A DNA stretch of 30,005 nt from an uncultured Collinsella sp. (GCA_900758885.1 CAAETD010000031.1:1-30005), one strand, 5' to 3'; counted from the stretch's first letter, positions 17,076 through 23,806 are shown. Notes: generated by a model not told the origin, from the sequence alone. Made by a program: numbers and translations.

Positions 17076-17519
17076 TTAAGCCTCCAGCTCAATCTTCGTG
17101 GGGTTCTGGGCAGCATGCGGATGCTCGGCACCAGCGTAGACCTTAAGCTTGGTCATCTGGGCACGGCCGAGGGTGGTCTTGGGCAGCATGCCGCGAACGG
17201 CGCGCTCGATGACCTTCTCCGGGTGCTTCTCCATAGCCTGGCGGAAGCTCTCAGCCTTGAGGCCGCCGTTGTAGCCGCTGTGGCGATAATAGGTCTTCGT
17301 GTCGGCCTTGTTACCGGTAAGCTGGACCTTATCGGCGTTGATGACGACAACGAAGTCGCCGCAGTCGCTGTTGGGCGTGAACTGGGGCTTGTTCTTACCG
17401 CGCAGGATCATTGCGATCTGGGTGGCAAGACGGCCCAGAACAGCACCATCGGCGTCGACGAGAACCCAGTTGCGCTGGACCTCGCCCTGCTTGGCGTAGT
17501 GAGTCGATTTCGAAATCAC
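17076..17519 (-). CDS. rplM: Ribosomal protein uL13
   Basis: An early-assembling large-subunit protein of 147 residues. WVLVDADGAVLGRLATQIA, the DFVVVINADKVQLTGNK segment, YYRHSGYNGGL and VRGMLPKTTLGR are family signatures. The start is a GTG at 17519, supported by a GGAGGAG five to six bases upstream and by the family's usual N-terminus just before STHYAKQGEVQRNW. It is the first gene of the rplM-rpsI operon. A promoter lies at 17586-17613 and a bulged hairpin in its leader (17548-17579) might be a site for self-regulation. Confidence 0.97.
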   Translation of the reverse strand: MISKSTHYAKQGEVQRNWVLVDADGAVLGRLATQIAMILRGKNKPQFTPNSDCGDFVVVINADKVQLTGNKADTKTYYRHSGYNGGLKAESFRQAMEKHPEKVIERAVRGMLPKTTLGRAQMTKLKVYAGAEHPHAAQNPTKIELEA

Positions 17520-17547
17520 TTAGACTCCTCCATGTACAGTACGTGTT

Positions 17548-17579
17548 GTTACAGAGATTCACGGGGCTCTGCAAGTAAC
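17548..17579 (-). promoter_or_regulatory. Leader hairpin of rplM, possible r-protein leader
   Basis: In the rplM 5' leader the minus strand forms an outer TAAC/GTTA helix and an inner CAGAG/CTCTG helix, separated by a four-base one-sided bulge, with a 10-base loop. It lies between the promoter and the ribosome site. L13-type leader RNAs are known in other bacteria; similarity to those is not established here. Confidence 0.35.
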
Positions 17580-17585
17580 CCGTCC

Positions 17586-17613
17586 ATATTACCCCGCTCG
17601 CCGTACGAGTCAA
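17586..17613 (-). promoter_or_regulatory. Promoter of rplM-rpsI
   Basis: Minus-strand -35 TTGACT (17608-17613), 16-base spacer, -10 TAATAT (17586-17591), about 67 bases upstream of the rplM start. Both boxes match the housekeeping sigma consensus well. Confidence 0.75.
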
Positions 17614-17712
17614 CAGGTATTTTGGCTCCGACCAGAGTTTCTGCACATGTCATCCACGAGCCGTGATTTTCCAGCTCTTTAGCTGTTGCCATTTTTTGAG
17701 GGTTCGCCGTCG

Positions 17713-18591
17713 TTAGCGCTCAACGAACTCTTGTATTTCCGCGAGCAGGCGCTTTGCCTCCTGACGGCCCTGGATATACAGGTCCAAAAGCTTTGCCGAA
17801 TCGTGCTCGACATGGCCGACCTCGACCGGCTTTTGCGGAGCGACGACCAACGCGCGGCCCTCGCGCTCATACTTCCACAGGTGCATGCGCTGGATGTTGT
17901 AACGGTCGTGGCGCGTCTCGATAGCCTCGAGCAGATAGGGGTAGTCGGCATAACGCGCACGCGCGGCCGGCAAAAACTCGTAGGGCTTTTTCTCATACGA
18001 GCGGTCCTGCGTGACAATGACAACCGCGCGGTCGAAGCCCGCCTCCTCCAGCACGTGCTCGATGGGGATCGAATCGGCTACGCCGCCGTCGACGTATTTG
18101 TGCCCGTCAATCTCGACCGGCGGCGTCACCAGCGGCAGCGAGGTCGAGGCACGCACGGCGTCGAGGTCGAGCACTGCGCTTTTAACCGGGAGGTACGTGG
18201 CGGTTCCAAAGAGCATGTCCGTCGCGACGGCGTACATCTCGATGGGGCTCGCGTCGAACGTCTCGTTGTCAAAGGGATCCAGGCGGTCCTGGACATCGTT
18301 GAAGATAAAGTCGTAACCCACGATGGAACCCGTGGACGCAAACGATGCGGCGCCCATGAAGCGATTGTCATTGCAGAAAGCCAGGTTGATGCGGTTGGCA
18401 CGGCCGATCTGGTGCGACTTGTAGTTCACGCCGTTGAGGGCGCCGGCCGATACGCCATATACCGCCGGAATCTCGACGCCAGCCTCCATGAGGACGTCGA
18501 GCACGCCTGCGGTAAATTGCCCGCGGAAGCTGCCGCCCTCCAAAACGAGCGCGACCTTGCCAGCGTTCTTTGCCTTATCTTCTGCAGTCAT
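17713..18591 (-). CDS. Patatin-like phospholipase family protein
   Basis: A 292-residue cytoplasmic or peripheral protein of the patatin/RssA-like lipase family, expected to hydrolyse acyl esters. The oxyanion loop GGSFRGQF (19-26), the nucleophile elbow GVSAG with Ser48 and the catalytic dyad aspartate in VDGGVADSIP (Asp168) are all present, so it should be active. The length and the loop GGSFRGQ resemble the bacterial YjjU-type branch. The start is the ATG at 18591, five bases after AGGAGG. No signal peptide or membrane segment is visible. It is a single gene; a 62-base hairpin array begins about 95 bases upstream of its start and could lie within its leader. Substrate is unknown. Confidence 0.9.
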   Translation of the reverse strand: MTAEDKAKNAGKVALVLEGGSFRGQFTAGVLDVLMEAGVEIPAVYGVSAGALNGVNYKSHQIGRANRINLAFCNDNRFMGAASFASTGSIVGYDFIFNDVQDRLDPFDNETFDASPIEMYAVATDMLFGTATYLPVKSAVLDLDAVRASTSLPLVTPPVEIDGHKYVDGGVADSIPIEHVLEEAGFDRAVVIVTQDRSYEKKPYEFLPAARARYADYPYLLEAIETRHDRYNIQRMHLWKYEREGRALVVAPQKPVEVGHVEHDSAKLLDLYIQGRQEAKRLLAEIQEFVER

Positions 18592-18686
18592 GTTGACCTC
18601 CTGCGATTGCGTTTTGGCTTTCTTCTACCCAGTTTTGGGATGGCGAGCGCGCAGGTTTTGGAGTTGAAGAGGGCGGGGCGGTCGAC

Positions 18687-18951
18687 GGGAAAGCGCGTCC
18701 CGTTCTCAGAGCAAATACCGGGTCGCATTTTCCGCTGAGCCCGCCATCAGGAAAATGAATCCCATTCCGAGCTTAGATTCCGGGATGCGCTTTCCGCTTG
18801 AGCTGCCATTGGGAAAGCATGTCCCACTCTACGGCAGGATTCCGGGTCGCAGTTTCCGCTTGAGGCGTCATCCGGAAACTACGTCCCAGTCTGAATGCGG
18901 ATTCCGGGACGTGCTTTCCGCCTGGGCTGCCATCGGGAAAGCGTGTCCCGG
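18687..18951. repeat. 62-base tandem array of four hairpins
   Basis: A GGGAAAGC-like motif recurs at 18687, 18749, 18811, 18873 and 18935, exactly 62 bases apart. Between them lie four CCGGG-like motifs that pair with the next copy. Each hairpin has 14-base arms and a 16-base loop: arms 18720-18733/18750-18763, 18782-18795/18812-18825, 18844-18857/18874-18887 and 18906-18919/18936-18949, with 18-base linkers. Arm sequences differ between units but stay complementary near the loop (ATTTTCC/GGAAAAT, GCTTTCC/GGAAAGC, AGTTTCC/GGAAACT). The period is not a multiple of three, so it is not coding. Confidence 0.92.
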
Positions 18952-18965
18952 TCTGCGTTGCCAAG

Positions 18966-19014
18966 GCGTTTTCTTTACGCCCGCGCCCTGCACTGAGTTC
19001 GATTCTCCGCGGTT
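18966..19014 (+). repeat. Direct repeat copy 1, with an inverted ssrA T-arm sequence
   Basis: About 48 bases matching the copy at 19176-19224 in roughly 42 positions, offset exactly 210. Its right part, GAGTTCGATTCTCCGC (from 18995), is identical to the T-arm near the 3' end of ssrA but on the opposite strand. It could be a relic of site-specific integration at ssrA. Confidence 0.7.
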
Positions 19015-19175
19015 TGGGGCTTGCGTTGGTGCGGGGCATGGCCAGCTGAAATTCGATAAACATCGCATCCATATTGGGCTGATAGATTGCGCGGAGAATC
19101 CGCGTGTTCGCTTCGCGAACCCGCACCGGCTTCGGCCGCCTGTCGGCGTCCTCGCCCGCTCGCTACAAACGCTCC

Positions 19176-19224
19176 GCGTTTGTTTAACGCTCGCGCCCTG
19201 CATAGAGTTCGATTCTCCGCGGTA
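19176..19224 (+). repeat. Direct repeat copy 2, with an inverted ssrA T-arm sequence
   Basis: Second copy of the repeat at 18966-19014, ending in the same GAGTTCGATTCTCCGCGGT (from 19205). It ends eight bases before the ssrA terminator. Its left part overlaps one arm of an ACAAACGC/GCGTTTGT hairpin. Confidence 0.7.
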
Positions 19225-19231
19225 CGGACTA

Positions 19232-19270
19232 GAAATAAAAAGGCAGGTAGATATAAGTATCTACCTGCCT
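19232..19270 (-). terminator. Intrinsic terminator of ssrA
   Basis: Perfect 13-bp stem AGGCAGGTAGATA/TATCTACCTGCCT (19241-19253, 19258-19270), followed on the minus strand by TTTTATTTC. It begins nine bases past the mature 3' end. Confidence 0.95.
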
Positions 19271-19278
19271 GTTACTTA

Positions 19279-19642
19279 TGGTGGAGGCGCGGAGAATCGA
19301 ACTCCGGTCCACGAAAGCCCCCTGATTGGCATCTCCAAGCTCAGTCGCTGGTTTAGTCTCGGACGCTTTGCGCGCAGCGACACGCTCGCGGCGTCCTAAC
19401 CGGTTCGGTCTTAGCCTGCGCCATACCGATTACGTGCGCAGGAGCATTCCCCTAAAATGACGTCGCGCCGGTGTCGGGGAAATCACCGGGTTGACGCGCC
19501 GCTATAAACTAAGCAGCGAGAGCCATAGGCTCAAAAGAAGAGTTGTTGTCAATTCAATTTGACGGTACCCCTGTTTAACGAGGCGAGGAGACCTCGGCTT
19601 GCTTCCTCTCTCAGAGCTATCGTGTCGAAACCAGTCGCCCCC
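19279..19642 (-). ncRNA. ssrA: tmRNA
   Basis: Transfer-messenger RNA that rescues stalled ribosomes with SmpB and adds a degradation tag. On the minus strand the mature 5' end is GGGGGCGACTGGTTTCGACA (from 19642), carrying the universal GGTTTCGAC. The 3' end is GGAGTTCGATTCTCCGCGCC followed by TCCACCA with the CCA encoded (19279-19281). The length of 364 is typical of a one-piece tmRNA. The tag frame at 19509-19550 reads DNNSSFEPMALAA and then TAG; the exact resume codon is inferred. A promoter candidate lies upstream and a strong terminator downstream. Confidence 0.97.
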
Positions 19643-19674
19643 GAATGTCGGGAAAGTCTGGATGGCATCGGGCA

Positions 19675-19703
19675 CGAGTACCCAACACCCGTCGACTTTT
19701 CAA
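19675..19703 (-). promoter_or_regulatory. Candidate promoter of ssrA
   Basis: Minus-strand -35 TTGAAA (19698-19703), 17-base spacer, -10-like TACTCG (19675-19680). The -35 is good and the -10 poor. Transcription would start some 25 bases before the mature 5' end, as expected for an RNase P-processed precursor. Confidence 0.4.
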
Positions 19704-19879
19704 GGAACATGCAGGGCGAGCCCCGCTTGTGGAGTGTTATCTTACCACGTTCTGAAAGCGGACAGCTGTTCTATGCACGAGCTGTGAAGACCCCAATGTG
19801 CGCCGCACTTCGCACTTTTGCTACCGATCGCGTCACGTATATTTTCGCCAAGCAAAATTGACCCGTCGAAAGGACCGTT

Positions 19880-20314
19880 ATGGATACCAAGCAGCAGCTC
19901 GTCAATGCCCTCGCAGGCCTGGGCTCAACCATTACCGAAGCTATGGATGTCATCGAAGGCTTTGTCCCCTGCGGACATCCCGCCCTCACGGTATCGAACG
20001 CACTCGTCGCGCTGGACGCTGACGATGATGCAGCTCTCGCCCAGCAGCTTGAGACCGTCGAGGGCTTTATCGACCACGTGAGCGAAAACCGCGGCGTGAC
20101 CGCCTACCACGGCGTCGAGGTCGAGCTCGCGGGTCCCAAAGCCGATCTGCTCGCAGCAATCCGCGAGGTAGGCGCCCTTATGCAGACCGCAGGCGTCAAG
20201 AACACCCAAGTCAACGAGTGGGTCTACCGCAGTCTGGCAGCACTCGACAGTTCCGACGAAAAGGCAGCCGAGCAGCTCGCAGAAAGTCCCGCCATTAAGG
20301 CAGCGCTTTTGTAA
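19880..20314 (+). CDS. Hypothetical protein, small acidic helical
   Basis: I do not recognise a family. The 144-residue protein is acidic, rich in Ala, Leu, Glu and Asp, and probably all or mostly helical, with no signal peptide, membrane segment or metal-binding cluster; there is a single Cys31 in VPCGHP. The ATG at 19880 is preceded by AAAGGA at good spacing, and codon use matches the neighbours, so it is a real gene. A -10-like TATATT lies at 19838-19843 without a clear -35. A convergent terminator follows the stop. The ssrA gene upstream is on the other strand, so the promoters diverge. Confidence 0.8.
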   Translation: MDTKQQLVNALAGLGSTITEAMDVIEGFVPCGHPALTVSNALVALDADDDAALAQQLETVEGFIDHVSENRGVTAYHGVEVELAGPKADLLAAIREVGALMQTAGVKNTQVNEWVYRSLAALDSSDEKAAEQLAESPAIKAALL

Positions 20315-20322
20315 TTAAAGGA

Positions 20323-20362
20323 TGCGTGGCCTTCTGAGCGCCGACGTTCCGAAGGCCACGCA
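20323..20362. terminator. Hairpin between convergent genes
   Basis: Perfect 12-bp stem TGCGTGGCCTTC/GAAGGCCACGCA (20323-20334, 20351-20362) with a 16-base loop, between the stops of the 144-residue protein and the PIN toxin. T-runs are weak on both sides (minus: TCCTTTAATT). It probably serves both genes. Confidence 0.65.
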
Positions 20363-20374
20363 GACAGCCAGGCG

Positions 20375-20890
20375 CTATCGGGACACCCGCCCACCACGCT
20401 CGGCCAAAGCAAGAATCGGCATCATTTGACGAGGTGTCTTTGCTGCAAGATCGGCATGTTCGAGCAGCTTACGATCGTTGGTCACCAAGTAATCAACCTG
20501 GGCGCGTTTGCATGCGGCGAGTACCAAGTTGTCCTCGTAATCGCGATGGAGCGTCAGATATTTGTCTGCTAGCCACAGATCGGATGCATCAGCGCCCACG
20601 GCCATAGCGTTTTCGGTCATATTCCGAACAAACGCCAACGTCGCATCGCCAATTGCACGGGCAGACGCCTCGTCGAGCACTCCCCCGCTGGCAAGAACGC
20701 TACGCTTCAGCTCGTGTTGGACAACGTACAGCACGTCCTTGACGATATTCACCGGAAAGAACAGCAACGCCCCCGTCTCCGTCGCCTGCCCAATAAACGC
20801 ACGCGCGGCAAGCGACTCGGCATGGTCGACGCAAAACGAATCGACCCATACGTTGGCGTCCACCATTATTTTGAGGGGAGCCCCACTCAC
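20375..20890 (-). CDS. PIN-domain toxin of a type II toxin-antitoxin pair
   Basis: A 171-residue predicted PIN-fold ribonuclease, the VapC-like toxin half of the pair. The acidic metal-binding positions appear as Asp11 in IMVDANVWVD, Asp120 in DYEDNLVLAAC and Asp139 in LVTNDRKLLEH, and the fold order fits. The start is a GTG at 20890 whose GTGA overlaps the antitoxin stop, so the two are translationally coupled; AAGGGG lies just upstream. An internal ATG at codon 9 would remove the first strand and is unlikely. RNA target is unknown; tRNA or mRNA cleavage is inferred from the family. It is longer than most VapC (about 130) because of an extended helical middle section. Confidence 0.87.
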   Translation of the reverse strand: MSGAPLKIMVDANVWVDSFCVDHAESLAARAFIGQATETGALLFFPVNIVKDVLYVVQHELKRSVLASGGVLDEASARAIGDATLAFVRNMTENAMAVGADASDLWLADKYLTLHRDYEDNLVLAACKRAQVDYLVTNDRKLLEHADLAAKTPRQMMPILALAERGGRVSR

Positions 20891-21240
20891 TGGATCATCC
20901 CCTTTTGGCGATAATGCTCATCCATGGCTTCGGAATAGATTGTGTCCCAACCGCGATCGTCGGATACGGGCGACACAGCGATGCCCAAATCTGCATAAAG
21001 CCGGTCTGCCGCTGCCCACGACGCGGCGAACGGCGTATCGGGCGCGACGGTCTGCTGCCGGTCGTCGACGGCCGCAAGCACTTCCTCGCACTGTCCGCCA
21101 CCCTGTGCGACCTTGGCCACGACCTTTTTGATGAGCTCGGGCAGTGGCCTGCCCGAAAGCCGCAGCGCTTCCTCGGCGCGCTCTTTAACCGAGCGATCTA
21201 CGCGAACATTCACCTGTGCCATGCTGCCAACGGTAGCCAT
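20887..21240 (-). CDS. RelB/DinJ-like antitoxin
   Basis: A 117-residue partner for the PIN toxin. Residues 7-45 (MAQVNVRVDRSVKERAEEAL, then the LPELIKKVV helix) look like the ribbon-helix-helix DNA-binding part of RelB/DinJ antitoxins. The C-terminal half, with a WAAADRLYADLG helix and an acidic tail, would wrap the toxin. The start chosen is the ATG at 21240 with GGTGAGG upstream; an inner ATG at 21222 has no ribosome site. The promoter and a double operator lie directly upstream, the usual setting for autoregulation by the toxin-antitoxin complex. Pairing a RelB-like antitoxin with a PIN toxin is a known mix of families. Confidence 0.82.
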   Translation of the reverse strand: MATVGSMAQVNVRVDRSVKERAEEALRLSGRPLPELIKKVVAKVAQGGGQCEEVLAAVDDRQQTVAPDTPFAASWAAADRLYADLGIAVSPVSDDRGWDTIYSEAMDEHYRQKGMIQ

Positions 21241-21261
21241 CTCAACCTCACCTTCAGCATT

Positions 21262-21278
21262 TGCTAGCAGTGCTAGCA
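21262..21278. promoter_or_regulatory. Operator of the toxin-antitoxin operon
   Basis: Two TGCTAGCA palindromes (21262-21269 and 21271-21278), one base apart, directly downstream of the -10 box and about 22 bases before the antitoxin start. A paired palindrome here suits binding by two ribbon-helix-helix dimers. Confidence 0.7.
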
Positions 21279-21280
21279 CA

Positions 21281-21309
21281 AGCATATATCCGAGCTAACA
21301 TCTCGTCAA
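21281..21309 (-). promoter_or_regulatory. Promoter of the toxin-antitoxin operon
   Basis: Minus-strand -35 TTGACG (21304-21309), 17-base spacer, -10 TATGCT (21281-21286). Its -35 box adjoins the T-run of the terminator of the gene upstream. Confidence 0.8.
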
Positions 21310-21310
21310 A

Positions 21311-21360
21311 CAAAAGAAGGCCTGCACCCTGGCGGCTGCGGTGCCACCCGAATGCAGGCC
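21311..21360 (-). terminator. Intrinsic terminator of the P-type ATPase gene
   Basis: Minus-strand stem GGCCTGCA/TGCAGGCC (21319-21326, 21353-21360) with a GC-rich 26-base loop that can pair further, followed by TTCTTTTGTTT. It lies 20 bases past the stop. Confidence 0.75.
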
Positions 21361-21379
21361 ATATACTCAATCGAAAACG

Positions 21380-23455
21380 CTAACGCAGGTACGCCTTTGC
21401 GTTGCCCAGGCTGTAGGCGATCGTTGAGCCATTGTGCAGCAGTGACGACGCCTGCGGAGTGATCATGCCGGTAATACCCAATGCCAACAGCGCCGAGTTG
21501 GTGAGCATCACCTTAGAGTAGGAGCTCGTCAGACGATCAATGAGGCCCTGGCTCATGCGGCGCAGACGCACGATCGCCGCGAGGTCCGTATCGGCCAGGA
21601 TGATGTCGGCGACCTCTTTGGCGATATCGCTTCCGCCGCCCATGGCCAGGCCCACGTCGGCCAGGCCCAGCGCCGGTGAGTCGTTGACGCCATCGCCCAC
21701 CATGGCAACGTGGCGCCCCTCGCCCTTAATGCGCTCAACATACGCGTACTTGTCCTCGGGCAGCAGCTCGGCCTTAAACTCGTCGACACCCGCCTCGCGA
21801 GCAATGCGCTCGGCCGTGCGCTCCGAGTCGCCCGTGAGCATGACCACGTGCTTAACGCCCAACGCGTGCAAGTCGGCGATAGCCTCGCGAACCCCGGGCT
21901 TAAGCGGGTCCTCGATACCGAGCACGCCCACAACGGTGCCATCGACCGCCAGGTACAGCGGCGACAGCCCCTGCATCTGGGACTCGATTTGCTCCTTAAT
22001 GTCGGACTCGAGCTGCGCGCTCTCATCCTCAAATACAAAGTGCGCGGAACCGATGATGGCGCGACGCCCTTCAATGGACGAAGCGATGCCGTGCGCCACG
22101 ATGTACTCGACGGCGGCATGGCGCTCGCGGTGCTCGAGCCCGCGCTCGCGGGCGGCGTTGACCACGGCACGCGCCACCGGATGCGGAAAATGCTCCTCCA
22201 AGCAAGCGGAAAGGCGCAGGATCTCGTCCTCGCTCCAACCATCGGTGGTGAGCACGCAGGCAAGACGCGGCTGCGCCTCGGTAAGCGTGCCGGTCTTATC
22301 AAACACAATGGTGTCGGCCTTGGCAAACGACTCAAAGTACTTGGCGCCCTTGACCATAACACCCATCTTGGCAGCATCGCTCATGGCAGTCATGACGGCG
22401 ACGGAACCCGTGAGCTTGAGTGCGCACGAGTAGTCGACCATCAGTGCCGCCGAGGTCTTGATGAGGCTGCGGGTGGTAAGCGCAACCAGGCCCGCGAGCA
22501 GGAAGTTCCACGGGACGATCTTGTTGGCGAGGTCTTCCATGTGCGACTGGCCCTCGGACTTGAGCGAATCGGCCGTCTGCACGAGCGAGACGATCGAGCG
22601 GAGCTTGGTCTGCGCCGTGTTGGCGCGCACGCGCACCAAGATGCTGCCGTCTTCCACGACGGTACCGGCGAACACATCGTCGCCCACGCTGCGCTCGACG
22701 GCCAGCGGCTCGCCGGTCAGGGTCGCCTGGTTGACCATAGCGCTCCCCTGCTCGACAACACCGTCGATGCAAATGGACATGCCAGTGCGCACGGCGACCA
22801 AATCGCCGGGCTCGAGCTCGGTCGCGGCAACGCTTACCTCGGTGTCGCCGACAACCTTTTGCGCCTTGTCGGGCACATCGAGCAGCGAGTTGATGAGCTC
22901 GTTTTCGCTCATGGCGCGAGTGTAGTCCTCGAGCAGCTCGCCCACGTTGAGCAAGAACATTGTCTGGCCCGCGGTGTCGACATCACGCTTGACGAACGAA
23001 ATGCCGATGGCCGAAGCGTCGAGCACAGGAACGGTCAGGCGCGGCTGTGCCAGCTCATGAAGGGCAGCGCGCAAAAATGCCATGTAACCGGCCACGACAA
23101 ACACCGCACGCAGAGGCGTCGGCAAGAACCAACGGCGCGCGTAGTGGGCGCCGATAAGTGTGACAAGATCCATGACGAGCTTGTGCTTGCGCGGCTCGAG
23201 TTGCATCACGTAGCCCGACTTGGCATCGGCGATAGCTTGAGCATCGAGCGCGCCCAAGGCATCGAGCACGCTCGCGCGGCGCGGCTCGTCGTACTCCAGC
23301 GCCATCTGGCCAATGCGGCCATACACGCGCACCTTGCGCACGCCATCGATGTCGCCGCCAAGCTTTAGAAGCGCATCGAGATCGCTCTCTGGCACAGGAC
23401 CCGCCAACTGAAGGCGGGTCCTGCCAGGGATCTCGCTGATAATCGAGAATCTCAT
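21380..23455 (-). CDS. P1B-type heavy-metal transporting ATPase
   Basis: A 691-residue membrane pump that should export a transition metal using ATP. Residues 1-55 form a small domain with the PGRTRLQL signature seen in CtpC/CtpV-like pumps. The TGE actuator motif is at 247-249, the phosphorylation site DKTGT at 386-390, the P1B His-Pro at 425-426 (HFPHPVARA) and the hinge GDGVND at 587-592. The metal-binding helix reads DYSCALKL (341-348) rather than CPC or SPC, with one cysteine, so the substrate cannot be predicted from it. The C-terminus (SLLHNGSTIAYS) resembles mycobacterial CtpC. The small membrane gene just upstream resembles the PacL partners of such pumps. Start: ATG at 23455, ribosome site weak but the N-terminal domain begins there. 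Confidence 0.93.
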   Translation of the reverse strand: MRFSIISEIPGRTRLQLAGPVPESDLDALLKLGGDIDGVRKVRVYGRIGQMALEYDEPRRASVLDALGALDAQAIADAKSGYVMQLEPRKHKLVMDLVTLIGAHYARRWFLPTPLRAVFVVAGYMAFLRAALHELAQPRLTVPVLDASAIGISFVKRDVDTAGQTMFLLNVGELLEDYTRAMSENELINSLLDVPDKAQKVVGDTEVSVAATELEPGDLVAVRTGMSICIDGVVEQGSAMVNQATLTGEPLAVERSVGDDVFAGTVVEDGSILVRVRANTAQTKLRSIVSLVQTADSLKSEGQSHMEDLANKIVPWNFLLAGLVALTTRSLIKTSAALMVDYSCALKLTGSVAVMTAMSDAAKMGVMVKGAKYFESFAKADTIVFDKTGTLTEAQPRLACVLTTDGWSEDEILRLSACLEEHFPHPVARAVVNAARERGLEHRERHAAVEYIVAHGIASSIEGRRAIIGSAHFVFEDESAQLESDIKEQIESQMQGLSPLYLAVDGTVVGVLGIEDPLKPGVREAIADLHALGVKHVVMLTGDSERTAERIAREAGVDEFKAELLPEDKYAYVERIKGEGRHVAMVGDGVNDSPALGLADVGLAMGGGSDIAKEVADIILADTDLAAIVRLRRMSQGLIDRLTSSYSKVMLTNSALLALGITGMITPQASSLLHNGSTIAYSLGNAKAYLR

Positions 23456-23473
23456 AGTTTGTGCCTGGGAGCG

Positions 23474-23719
23474 CTACTCGGCTGCCTCGTCAGCAGCGGC
23501 CTCGCTCTGGGTGATGTAGGCCGCCTCGGCAACCATGTCATCGACATTGGCCTTGGCCTGCTCGACCATGTCCTGGTAGCCGTTCTTGATGCGCATGCCG
23601 CACGCAATGCCCTGCACACAGGCATTCTTTACCGGAGCACTGGTGAGCAGCTTGATGCCGGCCGTACCAAGCAGAAAACCGCCACCGACAAGCAGGGTGT
23701 TAAACGTCGACTTCTTCAT
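23474..23719 (-). CDS. Small DUF1490/PacL-like membrane protein
   Basis: An 81-residue protein with one predicted membrane segment (about 8-26, LLVGGGFLLGTAGIKLL), followed by TSAPVKNACVQGIACGMRIK and an acidic helix. This pattern resembles DUF1490/DUF6110 proteins and the mycobacterial PacL proteins, which sit beside P1B ATPases and help metal export. The C-terminal metal-binding histidine motif described for PacL1 is absent; only Cys34 and Cys40 and acidic residues could bind metal. The start is the ATG at 23719, with GGGAG seven bases upstream. It ends 18 bases before the ATPase start, so the pair is one operon under the promoter at 23807-23835. Family placement is by eye. Confidence 0.78.
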   Translation of the reverse strand: MKKSTFNTLLVGGGFLLGTAGIKLLTSAPVKNACVQGIACGMRIKNGYQDMVEQAKANVDDMVAEAAYITQSEAAADEAAE

Positions 23720-23763
23720 GTTGCTTCTCCCTTTTGCCGCATTGGACGCGGCACGGTGCCTCA

Positions 23764-23793
23764 GCACCCGAGTAAACAAGTTTGCTCGGGTGC
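23764..23793. promoter_or_regulatory. 14-base inverted repeat at the start of the metal-pump transcript
   Basis: Arms GCACCCGAGTAAAC (23764-23777) and GTTTGCTCGGGTGC (23780-23793) pair over 14 bases with one wobble and a two-base centre. It starts 13 bases downstream of the -10 box, at about the transcription start. Its position suits a metal-sensing repressor site; as RNA it could be a leader hairpin. No T-run follows on the minus strand. Confidence 0.7.
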
Positions 23794-23806
23794 ACTTTTG
23801 GAAAAT

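Larger units (their letters stand above)
18592..19278. other. Gene-free, repeat-rich region between the patatin gene and ssrA
   Basis: This 687-base stretch holds the 62-base hairpin array (18687-18951), the 48-base direct repeat pair (18966-19014, 19176-19224) and the ssrA terminator. Between the direct repeats are small hairpins such as ACAAACGC/GCGTTTGT and a TTCGC/GCGAA stem. Short open frames cross it, but their translations follow the repeats and carry no family signature. Confidence 0.75.

Noticed and set aside
18687..18951. CRISPR array
   Set aside because: Periodic, but the repeats are divergent, the linkers are 18 bases and similar to each other, and no cas gene is present.
18995..19222. 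tRNA genes suggested by GTTCGATTC-like T-arms
   Set aside because: No acceptor, D-arm or anticodon stem can be formed around either copy; they match the ssrA 3' end instead.
18755..19399. Protein-coding gene over the repeat array and ssrA
   Set aside because: Translations follow the 62-base repeat, which is not a multiple of three, and run into ssrA; no start signal.
21710..23368. 552-codon plus-strand open frame opposite the P-type ATPase
   Set aside because: Histidine/arginine-rich shadow without motifs; the minus-strand gene has all P-type hallmarks.
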